Below, piece after piece: positions 20,832-30,836 of a DNA stretch of 64,000 nt (its first letter is position 1; every line of letters starts with the position of its first letter). The stretch spans positions 4,092,001 through 4,156,000 of the forward strand of contig NZ_LR590470.1 in assembly GCF_901472535.1 (NCBI RefSeq), read 5' to 3'. The notes beneath the pieces are model-generated. The model made no database searches, had not been told where the DNA came from, and saw only the letters and a program-made list of their open reading frames with translations. Made by a program: the position numbers and the translations under genes. This DNA is from Sphingobacterium daejeonense (GTDB lineage: Bacteria > Bacteroidota > Bacteroidia > Sphingobacteriales > Sphingobacteriaceae).

Positions 20832-22919
20832 TTAGTTGTTTTTTACAGTCTCCTCTTCACTTGGTTTTCCAAAAAGTCTTTCCAATAAGGTTTTTCGGAT
20901 TTTCTCTTCCCTATCGATTTCATCAACCATATCCTTAATGTCGTCATGGGTCATCATGGAGTCTGGCACACCTTTAGGTCTCGGCGGTCTCAAATTCGGT
21001 TGCAGCTGGACTTGATAGAATCCATAATTTGCAGGGACATTCTCTCCTTCCAATTGATTCATTTTATTCATGATATAACCATAAGTATTAAAATGTTTCA
21101 TTACCCACGGTTTCAATTGACCTGTATAATCAAATGATGAAAGTCCAGTTTTTGGCCTCGGAATTATACTGGAAAGATATAAGCTCTCTCCTATTTTTAA
21201 TTCTGATGGTTTAGTTCCAAAATAATATTTCGATGCCTCAGATATTCCATATACATTCTTTCCCCACTCAATAATATTCAAATAAATTTCCAGCATTCGA
21301 TCTTTACTGACTTGCTTGGATTGTTCCATCAACCAGACCAATAGGATTTCTTCGAATTTTCGCATCATTGTTTTATTACGATTCAGGTATAGGTTTTTCA
21401 CCAATTGCATCGAAATCGTACTTGCGCCACGTTTGAATTTTTTTTCTTTAATATTGGTCACAATGGACAGTTGGAATGCCTCTAATTCAAATCCATTGTG
21501 CTTATAGAAAAATGGATCTTCCGTATTGAGGACTGTTTTCCTTAATATGGGTGCTATTTGGTTTAATGGGGTAAAATTCGGATTTGAAGGATCAAGGGTA
21601 ATATCGCGCATTTTCAAGGTGTCTTCGTATGCTTCATATACGAAAGGTCCATTTAACTCTGCAATGTTGGCTTTCCCCCATTTCTCAACTTTTAGATTTG
21701 CATCATCGATTTTCGAAGCGAATGTAAGGTTATCGGGGTCATCCAAGTCAACTTTGAAGTCCATATCATATTGTATATCTCCTGCAACCTTAATCCCATC
21801 TAGATTTTCGAACAAACCTACCGGTAGGGCATCGAAGAAATCTTGCGCTTTGAATTTTCCAGTATGGACTGCCATTTCTAAAACTTTTTTCGGCTTTTTA
21901 CTGTATTTAAGTTTCGGTTCAAATGAGAAGTCTTTTACTTGCACCTTGGTACCAGTAAGTAATTCAATGGTATTTTCGGACACTAAAAACCCTCCATCAG
22001 CAGAACCTCCAGGTAAAACAATCGTATCTAAGGATAATCGATGATGATTAACCCGTAGGTTTTTAGCACTGATCCCTCCTTTTATTTCTAGGTTCTCCTT
22101 CCCTCTTCGAGCAACATCATCCAAATGGAAACTCAACTCATCAAAACTGACTTTCAAACCAAACCTTCTGGCTATGAAAGGGATTTGAGCATCTTTATTG
22201 TCAGATGATATTATCACATTTGCTGTTTGTCGGCTTGAATTAATATTTCCTTTAAAATTCCATTTTGCCTCTTGTTCATTTAGGAAAACATCAATATCAT
22301 AATCTCCATCATCAATTTTTCCTTCTGGTATTTTAACTACCTGAGTTGAAGCTGAATCTTGGAATGATAGACTCACATTTTCTAAATTCAAATTGTCAGG
22401 AACTGCCTGGAAAGCTCTTTTCAAAAGATTATCTACCGTTTCTGCCAATGTTCTGGCTGGGCTGGTATCCTTAGTCGTGTCAGACTCATTTTTCTTTCGG
22501 AATAAGAAATCATAGTTTGAGCTGCTGTCTTTTTTTACGAGGGTAATTGTAGCATTCTTAAGGTCAAGTTCATCAAGTTTTACATTTCCTGAAAGGAGTG
22601 GAAATAACTTTACAGAAACTTTGAACTGATCAATAGCTGCCAATTGCTCTCCAGTATCTGGATATAGTTTTACTTTTTGAAAATCAACTGTTGTTAATCC
22701 AGCAAATTCGTATTTATTGACTTCAAAATTCAGTTGATAGTCATCCTTTAATTTCTTCTGAACTTTCGCTACAGCTTTATTCAACATATCTCCTCTCAAG
22801 GACATTGCCCAAATAAAGCCAATTAACAGTATTCCCACTACAGACGCAGCAGTGATTATAAACCACCTCTTCTTCACAAAACCCAATTCAGGCAGCTTAA
22901 TGTTTTTAAAGTCTAACAT
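20832..22919 (-). CDS. peptidoglycan glycosyltransferase (GT51) with AsmA-like N-terminal half
   Basis: Intact protein of 695 residues. One membrane helix (about 20-42) is followed by about 400 residues with the repeated beta pattern of AsmA-like periplasmic proteins (FAGLTTVDFQKVKLYPDTG, then SGNVKLDELDLKNATITL). From about residue 460 it is a GT51 transglycosylase: catalytic Glu in TEDPFFYKHNGF, KRGASTISMQLVKNLYLNR, the KFEEILLVWLMEQ helix, and EIYLNIIEWGKNVYGISEASKYYFG. GT51 polymerises lipid II into glycan strands. No penicillin-binding transpeptidase domain follows, so it would act as a monofunctional glycosyltransferase. The hpt gene lies directly downstream. Confidence 0.88.
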   Translation of the reverse strand: MLDFKNIKLPELGFVKKRWFIITAASVVGILLIGFIWAMSLRGDMLNKAVAKVQKKLKDDYQLNFEVNKYEFAGLTTVDFQKVKLYPDTGEQLAAIDQFKVSVKLFPLLSGNVKLDELDLKNATITLVKKDSSSNYDFLFRKKNESDTTKDTSPARTLAETVDNLLKRAFQAVPDNLNLENVSLSFQDSASTQVVKIPEGKIDDGDYDIDVFLNEQEAKWNFKGNINSSRQTANVIISSDNKDAQIPFIARRFGLKVSFDELSFHLDDVARRGKENLEIKGGISAKNLRVNHHRLSLDTIVLPGGSADGGFLVSENTIELLTGTKVQVKDFSFEPKLKYSKKPKKVLEMAVHTGKFKAQDFFDALPVGLFENLDGIKVAGDIQYDMDFKVDLDDPDNLTFASKIDDANLKVEKWGKANIAELNGPFVYEAYEDTLKMRDITLDPSNPNFTPLNQIAPILRKTVLNTEDPFFYKHNGFELEAFQLSIVTNIKEKKFKRGASTISMQLVKNLYLNRNKTMMRKFEEILLVWLMEQSKQVSKDRMLEIYLNIIEWGKNVYGISEASKYYFGTKPSELKIGESLYLSSIIPRPKTGLSSFDYTGQLKPWVMKHFNTYGYIMNKMNQLEGENVPANYGFYQVQLQPNLRPPRPKGVPDSMMTHDDIKDMVDEIDREEKIRKTLLERLFGKPSEEETVKNN

Positions 22920-23033
22920 ATATTAACGTGTAACCTTTAGAATAAAGTAAAAATATGCAAAAATCATTAAAAACATCATTATGACAAGATATTGAGCATC
23001 TTTCTTTAGCTTTGTTAACTTAATTTGAATTCC

Positions 23034-24095
23034 ATGATTACTAAAGAACAGATTTTACATGCTTTAGGTCATGTGGAAGAACCAGATTTAAAAAAAGATT
23101 TGGTAACACTGAACATGATTGAAAACATTGAAATATTACCCAATAAGATAAAATTTGATGTGGTCTTGACCACACCTGCATGCCCATTAAAAGGTCATAT
23201 TGAGCATGCTTGCCGTAATGCTATAGCATTGTTTGTCTCCAAGGAAGTTGATGTAGACATTAATATGACGGCTAGGGTACGTGCAGTAGAAAATGTGCAG
23301 TTAAAAAATATAAAGAATATTATTCTAGTATCATCTGGGAAAGGTGGTGTTGGTAAATCTACAGTTGCTGCTAATTTAGCTTTGGCATTGGCAAATACAG
23401 GTGCTAAAACTGGATTGTTAGATGCGGATATTTACGGACCTTCAGTACCTATCATGTTCGGTGTTGAGGATGCTAAGCCTCAATCTAGCCAAGGAGCTGA
23501 TGGCAAAAACAGGATTGTACCAATTGAAAGGTTCGGACTGAAATTATTGTCTATCGGTTTTTTCACAGATCCTAATCAACCTATTCCTTGGCGTGGCCCA
23601 ATGGCAAACATCTGCCATAAAACAATTGTTTGGAGATACAGACTGGGGAGAATTGGATTACTTAATCGTAGATATGCCTCCTGGCACTGGAGATATTCAT
23701 ATCACTACAGCACAGAGCTATCCTATCTCCGGAGCAGTAATCGTAACTACACCGCAACAAGTAGCATTGGCTGATGCCATCAAAGGAATGGCAATGTATC
23801 AAATGGAAGGTGTGAAAGTTCCAATTATTGGTGTAATTGAAAATATGTCTTATTTCACTCCTGCGGAGTTACCTGACAATAAATATTATATTTTCGGCAA
23901 AGATGGTGGCAAAAGATTGGCGGAGGTAAATAATGTACCTTTCTTGGAGAGATTCCATTGGTAAAATCCGTGGCCGATGCTGGAGACAATGGGTTCCCAA
24001 TTGCATTGGATCAGGATGAGCCAGTTGCAGCAGCCTTTGCTGAAATTGCTGGAAGAGTGGCTCAGGAACTGAGTATCCTGGCAGTGAAAGGATAA
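23034..24095 (+). CDS. Mrp/ApbC-family Fe-S cluster carrier ATPase (frame broken twice)
   Basis: P-loop NTPase that carries and delivers Fe-S clusters. N-terminal MIP18/DUF59 domain (about 1-90, with PACPLKGHIEHAC) and a deviant Walker A GKGGVGKST at about residues 108-116, LLDADIYGPSVPIMFG, then after a break near 23607 SAIKQLFGDTDWGELDYLIVDMPPGTGD and VTTPQQVALAD, and after a break near 23950 PLVKSVADAGDNGFPIALDQDEP to the end. The second break is a missing G (expected FLGEIPLV). Corrected length is about 353 residues. Start set at 23034 (MITKEQIL) as in relatives, although an in-frame ATG lies 9 bases earlier. Stands alone with its own terminator. Confidence 0.9.
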
Positions 24096-24119
24096 AGGGA
24101 AAAGGTAATTAAATAAGAA

Positions 24120-24154
24120 AGGCTGCTTATTAATTTGAGCAGCCTAACTTTTTT
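24120..24154 (+). terminator. rho-independent terminator of the Mrp gene
   Basis: Stem GGCTGCT / AGCAGCC with a 10-base loop and a T run, 25 bases after the stop codon. Confidence 0.8.
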
Positions 24155-24491
24155 ACAATTAATATATCAACTATTTTGTTTCATAAAATAATTGTTTAGT
24201 TAAATAAATATAATAATTAAAAAATATCGGAAATTTTCTAATGTTAATTGGCTATATATAGTTCACAATCCGTTTCAGATATAAATTTGATTAAATTCTT
24301 TAATACAATCAATATTTTATAAATAATTTTTGAAATAAAAGAGATTATTAACGATATATTAAAGACAAGAATTATTTAATATTTGTTTAAATGGTGTTTT
24401 ATGATTTATTCGACAATAATAAATGTATTTTTTACTAATAAGAAATAAAACACTAGATTATGACTGCCAACAGACATGTCATAAAACAAAA
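24155..24491. other. AT-rich gap between convergent genes; nothing recognised
   Basis: About 340 bases, very AT-rich, between the Mrp terminator and the susD terminator. No coding frame, RNA or repeat was recognised. Confidence 0.6.
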
Positions 24492-24519
24492 AAAGCCTTC
24501 AGGATTCCCTGAAGGCTTT
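24492..24519 (-). terminator. terminator of the first SusCD operon
   Basis: Stem AAAGCCTTCAGG / CCTGAAGGCTTT with a T run on the minus strand, 24 bases after the SusD stop. Confidence 0.88.
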
Positions 24520-24543
24520 AAATAGTATTACCTCCCTATCAGA

Positions 24544-26046
24544 TTAAATCTGAGGGTTGTTTTGAATTTCCACTTGAGGAATAGGGAAAGTCATTTGATC
24601 CGAATTGTATTTGAAAGACTGTCCAGAGAAATACAAGTGGTTAGAACCTCTTGTTACTGTAGCTTTATTACGTTTCATAGCCAAATAAGATTTTCCTTCA
24701 CCCCAAAGCTCAATACGGGTTTGCAAGTAGATTTCATTTTTTAATGCTTGTCCTGACAACGAAGTCAAATAACTTGTATTATCCAAACGAAGATCAAGAA
24801 GTTTTTTCAATGATGCGATAGCAGCAGCTTCATTTCCAATGTTTGCATTTGCCTCTGCATTCAATAAAACCATCTCATCAACACGCATATAAAGATAATC
24901 TGTTACAACTTGACGCTCACCCATAGGTACACGTTGAGGAGTATAGAATTTATTCGTTGGCAATAAACGAGCGTTGAATTGTTTTTTACGGATATCATTA
25001 TCAGGGATTTTATCAAATAATCCTTTATCGATAATTTTAGGATCTCCAGCAGCTGCATAACTGTAAGTGAAGTAATCTACTTGTCCCCACCATGATACCA
25101 AGTCAAGGTTACTAGCCAAAGTTAAATCAACACCCCACATCCAGCTTGGAGTTGCCACATTATTGAATCCACCGTCAGTATTTGTTAAAGCACCAGCTGC
25201 ATTGAATTGAGCAACAGTTTGGCTTTTTGTCGTCAACGGGAAACCACCATTCGTGATGATATCATTTGTCAATGTCGCTACCCTTTGCCAATCTGCTTGT
25301 GTACCTCTTGCACCTAAAGCGTATGCCAATAAACCTTCAGCAACATATTTGTTTACTTTGTGTTTACCATTTCTATCATAATCGCTCAAGTACTCAACTG
25401 CAGTTTCTAAGTCAGAGATGATTAGATCATAAACTTCTTTTGTAGTTGAAAGAGGTTGATTTGGCTGCTCCGTATTTGTATAAATAGGAAGAATTTTATC
25501 ATTTCCAGAACCATATTCAACTCCGTATAAGTTAGCCAAATAGAAGTATGCATATGCACGCATTGCTTTAGCTTGACCAATTACATATCTAGTTTCTTTG
25601 TCATCTGCCGGGACCTCTACTTCCGACCCACCAACTGCATCCATTGCATAGTTTGCAGCCATGATAACTTTATAGTAGTATCTCCATGGTTTAGCAGCTT
25701 CAGTACGAGTATAGTCAGTGGTAGCATTGTATCTCACAACGTTTGAATACCAACCGTAGTTCAATGCACCTAATACCATATCTGAACTCAACATATCCAT
25801 ATAGATATCATAACCTTTTTGTCCGAAATCATCGTGATCCTCATCTGCAGGAATTGCAGAGAAAGTACTATACATAGTAGCATAGATACCTAGGATATAA
25901 CCGTTCAATACAGAAGGGTCATCTTTACCAGCTTCTGAAATTTGATCAGTAGATGGTTTTTCTGTTGGTTGAGCATCTAGGAAGTCTTTTCCACAAGAAG
26001 AAAATAACAGCGCAGATCCCAACAATATATATAATGACTTTTTCAT
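24544..26046 (-). CDS. SusD/RagB-family outer-membrane lipoprotein (first pair)
   Basis: Surface lipoprotein that closes over its SusC partner and captures the ligand. Lipobox LLFSSC with Cys18, then the conserved start GKDFLDAQPTEKPS, TPR-like helical body (AMRAYAYFYLANLYGVEYG, the classic SusD motif near residue 170) and the C-terminal block ending FPIPQVEIQNNP. At 500 residues the length is normal. Starts 20 bases downstream of its susC. No glycoside hydrolase, protease or regulator lies next to the pair, so the ligand cannot be guessed. Confidence 0.93.
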   Translation of the reverse strand: MKKSLYILLGSALLFSSCGKDFLDAQPTEKPSTDQISEAGKDDPSVLNGYILGIYATMYSTFSAIPADEDHDDFGQKGYDIYMDMLSSDMVLGALNYGWYSNVVRYNATTDYTRTEAAKPWRYYYKVIMAANYAMDAVGGSEVEVPADDKETRYVIGQAKAMRAYAYFYLANLYGVEYGSGNDKILPIYTNTEQPNQPLSTTKEVYDLIISDLETAVEYLSDYDRNGKHKVNKYVAEGLLAYALGARGTQADWQRVATLTNDIITNGGFPLTTKSQTVAQFNAAGALTNTDGGFNNVATPSWMWGVDLTLASNLDLVSWWGQVDYFTYSYAAAGDPKIIDKGLFDKIPDNDIRKKQFNARLLPTNKFYTPQRVPMGERQVVTDYLYMRVDEMVLLNAEANANIGNEAAAIASLKKLLDLRLDNTSYLTSLSGQALKNEIYLQTRIELWGEGKSYLAMKRNKATVTRGSNHLYFSGQSFKYNSDQMTFPIPQVEIQNNPQI

Positions 26047-26066
26047 TTTATTTCTCTCTTAAAAAA

Positions 26067-29000
26067 TTAAAATCTAACTCTTAATCCACCGCTGATCGTT
26101 GATAATGGTGAATATCTATACATGCTAGATGCACCAGCTTGGTGAGTTGAAGGGTTAAAACCTCTTCTTGCAGAAGCAATTGCAAGGTTATCTGCTGAAA
26201 CCCATACTGACAATGCTTGTGCACCAAAAGCTTTGATCCAATCAGACTTAAAGTTATAACCTAAACGTACGTTGTTCAACATTAGATAATTAGCTTTTGT
26301 CAAGAATCTTGTTGAAGTAGAAACCACGTTAGCATCTAAATCGTTGTTGATTCTTGGAACATCAGTTACATCACCTGGTTTTTGCCAACTGTTGTGGATA
26401 TCTTTATGCCAGTTATTTCCACCAATCGGGTCATTGCTCATCAATGTTGCGTAAGCTCCATCATATGCATAACCACCTAGGCTATATAATACTTGCGCAC
26501 TTAAGTCAAATCCTTTGTAACCTGTTCTCAAGTTGAACGCACCTCTAATAGCTGGAATTGCTGATTTACCTACATAGTATTGAGTTGCTTGAGAATATGT
26601 TTTAGTAGTTGATTCTTTGATCTCTTTATTATCTGGGTTTGTAAACAAAGCCATTGAAGAGATTTGTTCACCAGCAGTAAATTCACCGTTATTGTCATTA
26701 TCAGTGTAATATACTTTCCACATGCTTTTTCCATCTTCAGCATCAACACCTACGAAATCTCTCATGTAGAAATCATAAATAGAGTGTCCTTCTGCCCAAC
26801 CATAAATTCCTTGGATATCGATCGTTTTAGGAAGGTTTGTTGAAGCTTCGATTGGCATTTTCGTGATTTTGTTTTTGAAACTTTCACCGTTGATACCTAA
26901 GTCTAAATAGAAGTTTTCATTTTTGAAGATGTGACCTACTAAATCAAACTCGATACCTTGGTTTCTTAATTGACCATCATTAACCAAGATTGTTGGGTAA
27001 CCTAATGAAGGACCTAAACCAAATTGGAAGATCAAGTTGTCCGTATTCTTGATATAGTATTCAACTGTACCTGATAAATACTTACCAATCTCAAATTCAA
27101 CACCAGTTTGGAACATTTTTGACGTTTCCCAAGTCAAATCTGTATTACCCATATCGTCACCGATTTTAAGACCTAACTCAGTATTTACGTTTTCTGGAGT
27201 AACCAAAGTGTAACCAGGGTAATAACCAACACCTGCTTGATCACCGATCAAACCGTATGAGATTTTATATTTCAAGAAATCAAATATATCTTGATCCTGC
27301 ATGAAAGATTCGTTAGACACGATCCAACCTGCACCAATGGAGCCAAAAGTTCCCCATTTATCAGTTTTGAAACGAGATGATCCATCACGTCTGATACTTC
27401 CTGATAAATAGTATTTATTTTGATAATCATAGTTGATCTGACCGAAATAACTTTCTAGAGCATATTCATTGGTAAATGAACTAACTGGATTTGAAACTAC
27501 AACGTTGTTGAATTCCAACACATCGTTGCTGATTAAATTGTAACCAGAGTTATCAAGGATGTTGCTTTTCCATTTAACAGCCTCATGTGCCGCTAAAGCT
27601 TCAAAAGAGTGATCTCCGAAATCTTTTCTATAACGCAATAAGTTCAAAAGGTTGTAATAGTTCAAATCTTCACGTCTTTGGTATAATGAACCGTTTTGAC
27701 CTGCTGAACTACCGTAGAATTTATTACCTCTATCATTATAAAGGTTATTGTACAATTGAATACCTAAAGAGTTTTCAAAAGTCAATCCTTCGATAATATT
27801 AAAGTTCACGTATGCTCTACCATTTAATTCATTACGGTTATGACGTTTGATATCATAAGTAGCATCAGCGATCGCATTGGTTAATGAACCGAATTTACGA
27901 GCTGAGTTGATTCCGTAATCATAAATTGAACCACCGAAAATAGGATCAGGAAGAGTATTTCCATCTGCATCTCTCTCAAACAATGGGTAGATAGAAGGAA
28001 TGTTGTCTACGAACCAGAAAATACTTCCTGAATCTTCAGATTGACCACCAGTATTACGCTCAGTTTTTGCGTAATTCATGTTCATACCCACATTGATGAT
28101 TTTGTTTACTTTATGGTCAACACTTACACGACCAGTCAAACGCTCAAAATCAGAATTGATCGAATATCCTTTATCACCTAAATAACCGAATGAAGTGAAA
28201 TAGTTAGTTTTGTCACTTGAACCACCAAATCTTACGTTGATATCAGTTCTTGCAGCATTTTGGAACGCGTAATCTTCCCAGTTCTCAGGGTTGAATTTAC
28301 GAGTGACATTACTCTTAACTTTTCTAGTTTCAGGGTCAATTAAATCAGCGATAGAATTAACATTCCAAATGTTGTTCAATGGATCGATACCTCTATCGGA
28401 GAACAAATTATCATTTGCATATTTTACACCATCAACACCATTTGCCACACCCTCATTGTACATTGCTTGCCAGCTTAGGCCAATGTACTCTTCAGGTGAC
28501 TTAATCACGTCATAACGTGGGATAAGTGACATATTAGTACCGAAATTTGCATCTGCTTCTACATAAGAAGTTGCTCCACGACCGGTTTTAGTAGTTACAA
28601 CGATAACACCGTTTGCACCTCTAGAACCATAAATTGCAGTAGCTGCCGCATCCTTTAACACAGTTACGTTTTCAATATCCGCATTGTTGATAGAGGAAAT
28701 ACTTCCGGAGAAAGGAACTCCATCCACTACATATAATGGGTCACGGTTACCATTTACAGAACCGAAACCACGGATACGGATTGTTGAAGAACTTCCAGGC
28801 TGTCCAGATGTATTAACTACTTGTAGACCCGCAACCTCACCTGCAATTGCTTGCGAGATATTGGATACATTTTTTTGCTGAAGCTTAGCGCCATCAACTT
28901 TTTTCGCTGATCCTGTAAATGCTTCTTTCGTTGTGCTACCGTAACCGACAACTACAACCTCATCTAAGGACATTTCATCTTCTACCAACTGAACATTGAT

Positions 29001-29273
29001 AGAAGTTTGTGTTCCTACTTGAACTCTTGTTGAAGTAAAACCAACAAAGGAGAAGTTCAATACAGCATTACTGCCTTCTACAGTAATCGTATAGTCCCCA
29101 TTTGCATCAGATTGAGCTGCAACTCCAGTTCCCACTAGAGCTACAGACACACCGCTTAAAGGCGCGCCGTCGGTAGCCGAAGTTACCTTACCACTCACTT
29201 GACGATCTTGTGCAAACGCTGCTCCGATAAAACAGGTTAACACAAAAATTAAGCTGAGTAATTTGTGTTTCAT
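26067..29273 (-). CDS. SusC/RagA-family TonB-linked outer-membrane protein (first pair)
   Basis: TonB-dependent importer barrel of 1068 residues. Signal peptide to about residue 22 (IGAAFA-Q), then the CarboxypepD_reg-like domain (QVSGKVTSATDGAPLSGVSV), TonB-box region DEVVVVGYG at about 104-112, the plug with GLQVVNTSGQPGSSSTIRIRGFGSVNG, PLYVVDGVPF and the SusC signature AAATAIYGSRGANGVIVVTTK, then a 22-strand-type barrel ending in ...SGGLRVRF with a terminal aromatic. Intact, unlike the second copy. Promoter seen about 60 bases upstream. Confidence 0.95.
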   Translation of the reverse strand: MKHKLLSLIFVLTCFIGAAFAQDRQVSGKVTSATDGAPLSGVSVALVGTGVAAQSDANGDYTITVEGSNAVLNFSFVGFTSTRVQVGTQTSINVQLVEDEMSLDEVVVVGYGSTTKEAFTGSAKKVDGAKLQQKNVSNISQAIAGEVAGLQVVNTSGQPGSSSTIRIRGFGSVNGNRDPLYVVDGVPFSGSISSINNADIENVTVLKDAAATAIYGSRGANGVIVVTTKTGRGATSYVEADANFGTNMSLIPRYDVIKSPEEYIGLSWQAMYNEGVANGVDGVKYANDNLFSDRGIDPLNNIWNVNSIADLIDPETRKVKSNVTRKFNPENWEDYAFQNAARTDINVRFGGSSDKTNYFTSFGYLGDKGYSINSDFERLTGRVSVDHKVNKIINVGMNMNYAKTERNTGGQSEDSGSIFWFVDNIPSIYPLFERDADGNTLPDPIFGGSIYDYGINSARKFGSLTNAIADATYDIKRHNRNELNGRAYVNFNIIEGLTFENSLGIQLYNNLYNDRGNKFYGSSAGQNGSLYQRREDLNYYNLLNLLRYRKDFGDHSFEALAAHEAVKWKSNILDNSGYNLISNDVLEFNNVVVSNPVSSFTNEYALESYFGQINYDYQNKYYLSGSIRRDGSSRFKTDKWGTFGSIGAGWIVSNESFMQDQDIFDFLKYKISYGLIGDQAGVGYYPGYTLVTPENVNTELGLKIGDDMGNTDLTWETSKMFQTGVEFEIGKYLSGTVEYYIKNTDNLIFQFGLGPSLGYPTILVNDGQLRNQGIEFDLVGHIFKNENFYLDLGINGESFKNKITKMPIEASTNLPKTIDIQGIYGWAEGHSIYDFYMRDFVGVDAEDGKSMWKVYYTDNDNNGEFTAGEQISSMALFTNPDNKEIKESTTKTYSQATQYYVGKSAIPAIRGAFNLRTGYKGFDLSAQVLYSLGGYAYDGAYATLMSNDPIGGNNWHKDIHNSWQKPGDVTDVPRINNDLDANVVSTSTRFLTKANYLMLNNVRLGYNFKSDWIKAFGAQALSVWVSADNLAIASARRGFNPSTHQAGASSMYRYSPLSTISGGLRVRF

Positions 29274-29334
29274 AAATTTTGCTATTAATTAAAAGTATTA
29301 AAACAGAGTCTGTTAAATTTTGTTAAACAGTCGA

Positions 29335-29366
29335 CAAATATAGACTTTGCTTAAATATTTAACAAG
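29335..29366 (-). promoter_or_regulatory. Bacteroidota-type promoter of the first SusCD operon
   Basis: On the minus strand CTTG, 20 bases, then TATATTTG (consensus TTTG-N19-21-TAnnTTTG). Start of transcription expected around 29328, giving a leader of about 55 bases. Confidence 0.6.
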
Positions 29367-29982
29367 TTAATTCAGAATAACTTTAATTTTTATCAAATAG
29401 ATAATATAAAAGTTAGTTTAGAAACCATTTTTAATAGAAGTATTAATAAATTGAAATAATGAGGATAATTTTGATATAATTTTGGCGATTCTAGATAAAA
29501 ATCATATCAAATTTTAAGAAAGAATAAGAGGCAAATAATTGATATACAATCAATTAAAGGAGATAATTCAAAAAATCACAAAAATTATAAACTTAAATTT
29601 TGTCGATGACATCATTATACTAATCAGAAATATTAAACAATACAGCAACAATGTATACTTATTTAATAGAGTTCGGAATAATCAACAGACAGCTTACCAA
29701 AAATCAAAACAAGAGACAAAAACCCATTTGTGAATCAAAATAAAATTCTGAATTACTCTATAATTCTATTTTGAATACTCCTTCAGCTGAAAATTTCCAA
29801 TATTATTGAGAATTGGAAAGTTTTAAAAAATGTAACATCTACATTACAGGAATAAGCATTGATATTGAACTTCAATAAAACTACATGTTATAACGCTAAA
29901 ATATATGTTTAGGACTACTACCTGGGCAACTTTCTCTAAAAGAAACTGAAGATGTTTTTAAACTTTCTTATTAAATAAAAAA
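29367..29982. other. long AT-rich gap upstream of the first SusCD operon; no gene recognised
   Basis: About 600 bases with long A/T runs. A 64-codon frame at 29539-29733 has skewed composition (Ile, Asn, Lys) and no family resemblance, and is treated as chance. No anti-sigma/sigma pair or SusR-type regulator is here. Confidence 0.55.
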
Positions 29983-30006
29983 ATCCGGCCAAATAATTGC
30001 CCGGAT
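29983..30006 (-). terminator. terminator after the TonB-C-like gene
   Basis: Stem ATCCGG / CCGGAT (with GC next to it) followed by seven T on the minus strand. Confidence 0.7.
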
Positions 30007-30029
30007 AATCTAAAATTCATTTTAATCTC

Positions 30030-30711
30030 TTATCTCACACCTCTTCTAAATTCTTTAATATCTAATTTGAATTGATAGGTTGTTTTAGCATTGATATAAT
30101 TTCCATCTGCATCTTTTGCAGGAATCCATTTCCCTGCTCTTCTTAAAGCTCTTATAGCTGCATCGGCTATTTCATACCCTGGATCATCCAATAATTTAAA
30201 ATTGGTTGGACTCCCATTTTCTTTTATATCAAATGATATAACATAAGTCCCTTTAATACCGGCTGCCAATGCTTTCTCAGGATACTTAAAATTATTGTAG
30301 AACTCTTGATCAAATTCTGCATCGCTTAAGACTGGTTTCGCTGAAATAATAGAATTACTGTCAATAGCAGACCTAACCAAATAAGGTAATTTTACCCATT
30401 TGGAAACCACCTTACCATTTTCCTTACCTGGCGTCCAATCTCCAGCTAGATTTATAATCTTAATGAGATCCATAGCTCCATTTTTTCCAACATTTTTAAT
30501 TATATCAACTGAATCAACCTTCCCGTTTTCAGAGATTCTTAATTCAAGTAAAATTTCACCAGCTAAATTCTTCTCAGATTCTGTCCGCTTATTTGGAAAA
30601 TTAACATCCAAAAAATCCACAAATTTTTCCAAAACCACTTGGAGGAATTGGATTACTTGATTGGCTAAAAGCCAAGAATGGAATTAAAAATAGAATAGTC
30701 AGAAATTTCAT
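30030..30711 (-). CDS. secreted protein with two tandem TonB-C-like domains (one frameshift)
   Basis: The true start is at 30711: MKFLTILFLIPFLAFSQSS is a signal peptide; the frame then breaks near 30628 and continues as VVLEKFVDFLD. The mature part has two copies of the TonB C-terminal pattern: GEILLELRISENGKVDSVDIIKNVG with DWTPGKENGK, and YPEKALAAGIKGTYVISFDIKENGSPTNFKLLDDPG with GKWIPAKDADG. There is no transmembrane anchor or proline-rich linker, so it is not a standard energy transducer. It may bind peptidoglycan, a receptor or another periplasmic partner. Corrected length is about 227 residues. Confidence 0.75.
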
Positions 30712-30789
30712 AGTTCAATTAATTAGTTCACTTAAATATACTAAAAATTAATCAGCAATTATAATTTTCAATATTTAGAATTATTAAAA

Positions 30790-30813
30790 AAGGAGGCAAA
30801 TTTGCCTCCTTTA
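30790..30813 (-). terminator. terminator of the second SusCD operon
   Basis: Perfect 24-base palindrome built from AAAGGAGGCAAA and its complement, between the DUF1735 stop (30837) and the next gene, followed on the minus strand by several T. Confidence 0.85.
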
Positions 30814-30836
30814 TTTCTAAAATAATAAAATCTAGT

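Noticed and set aside
29539..29733. Small gene in the gap before the first susC
   Set aside because: 64 codons of Ile/Asn/Lys-rich sequence in very AT-rich DNA, with no signal or family pattern.
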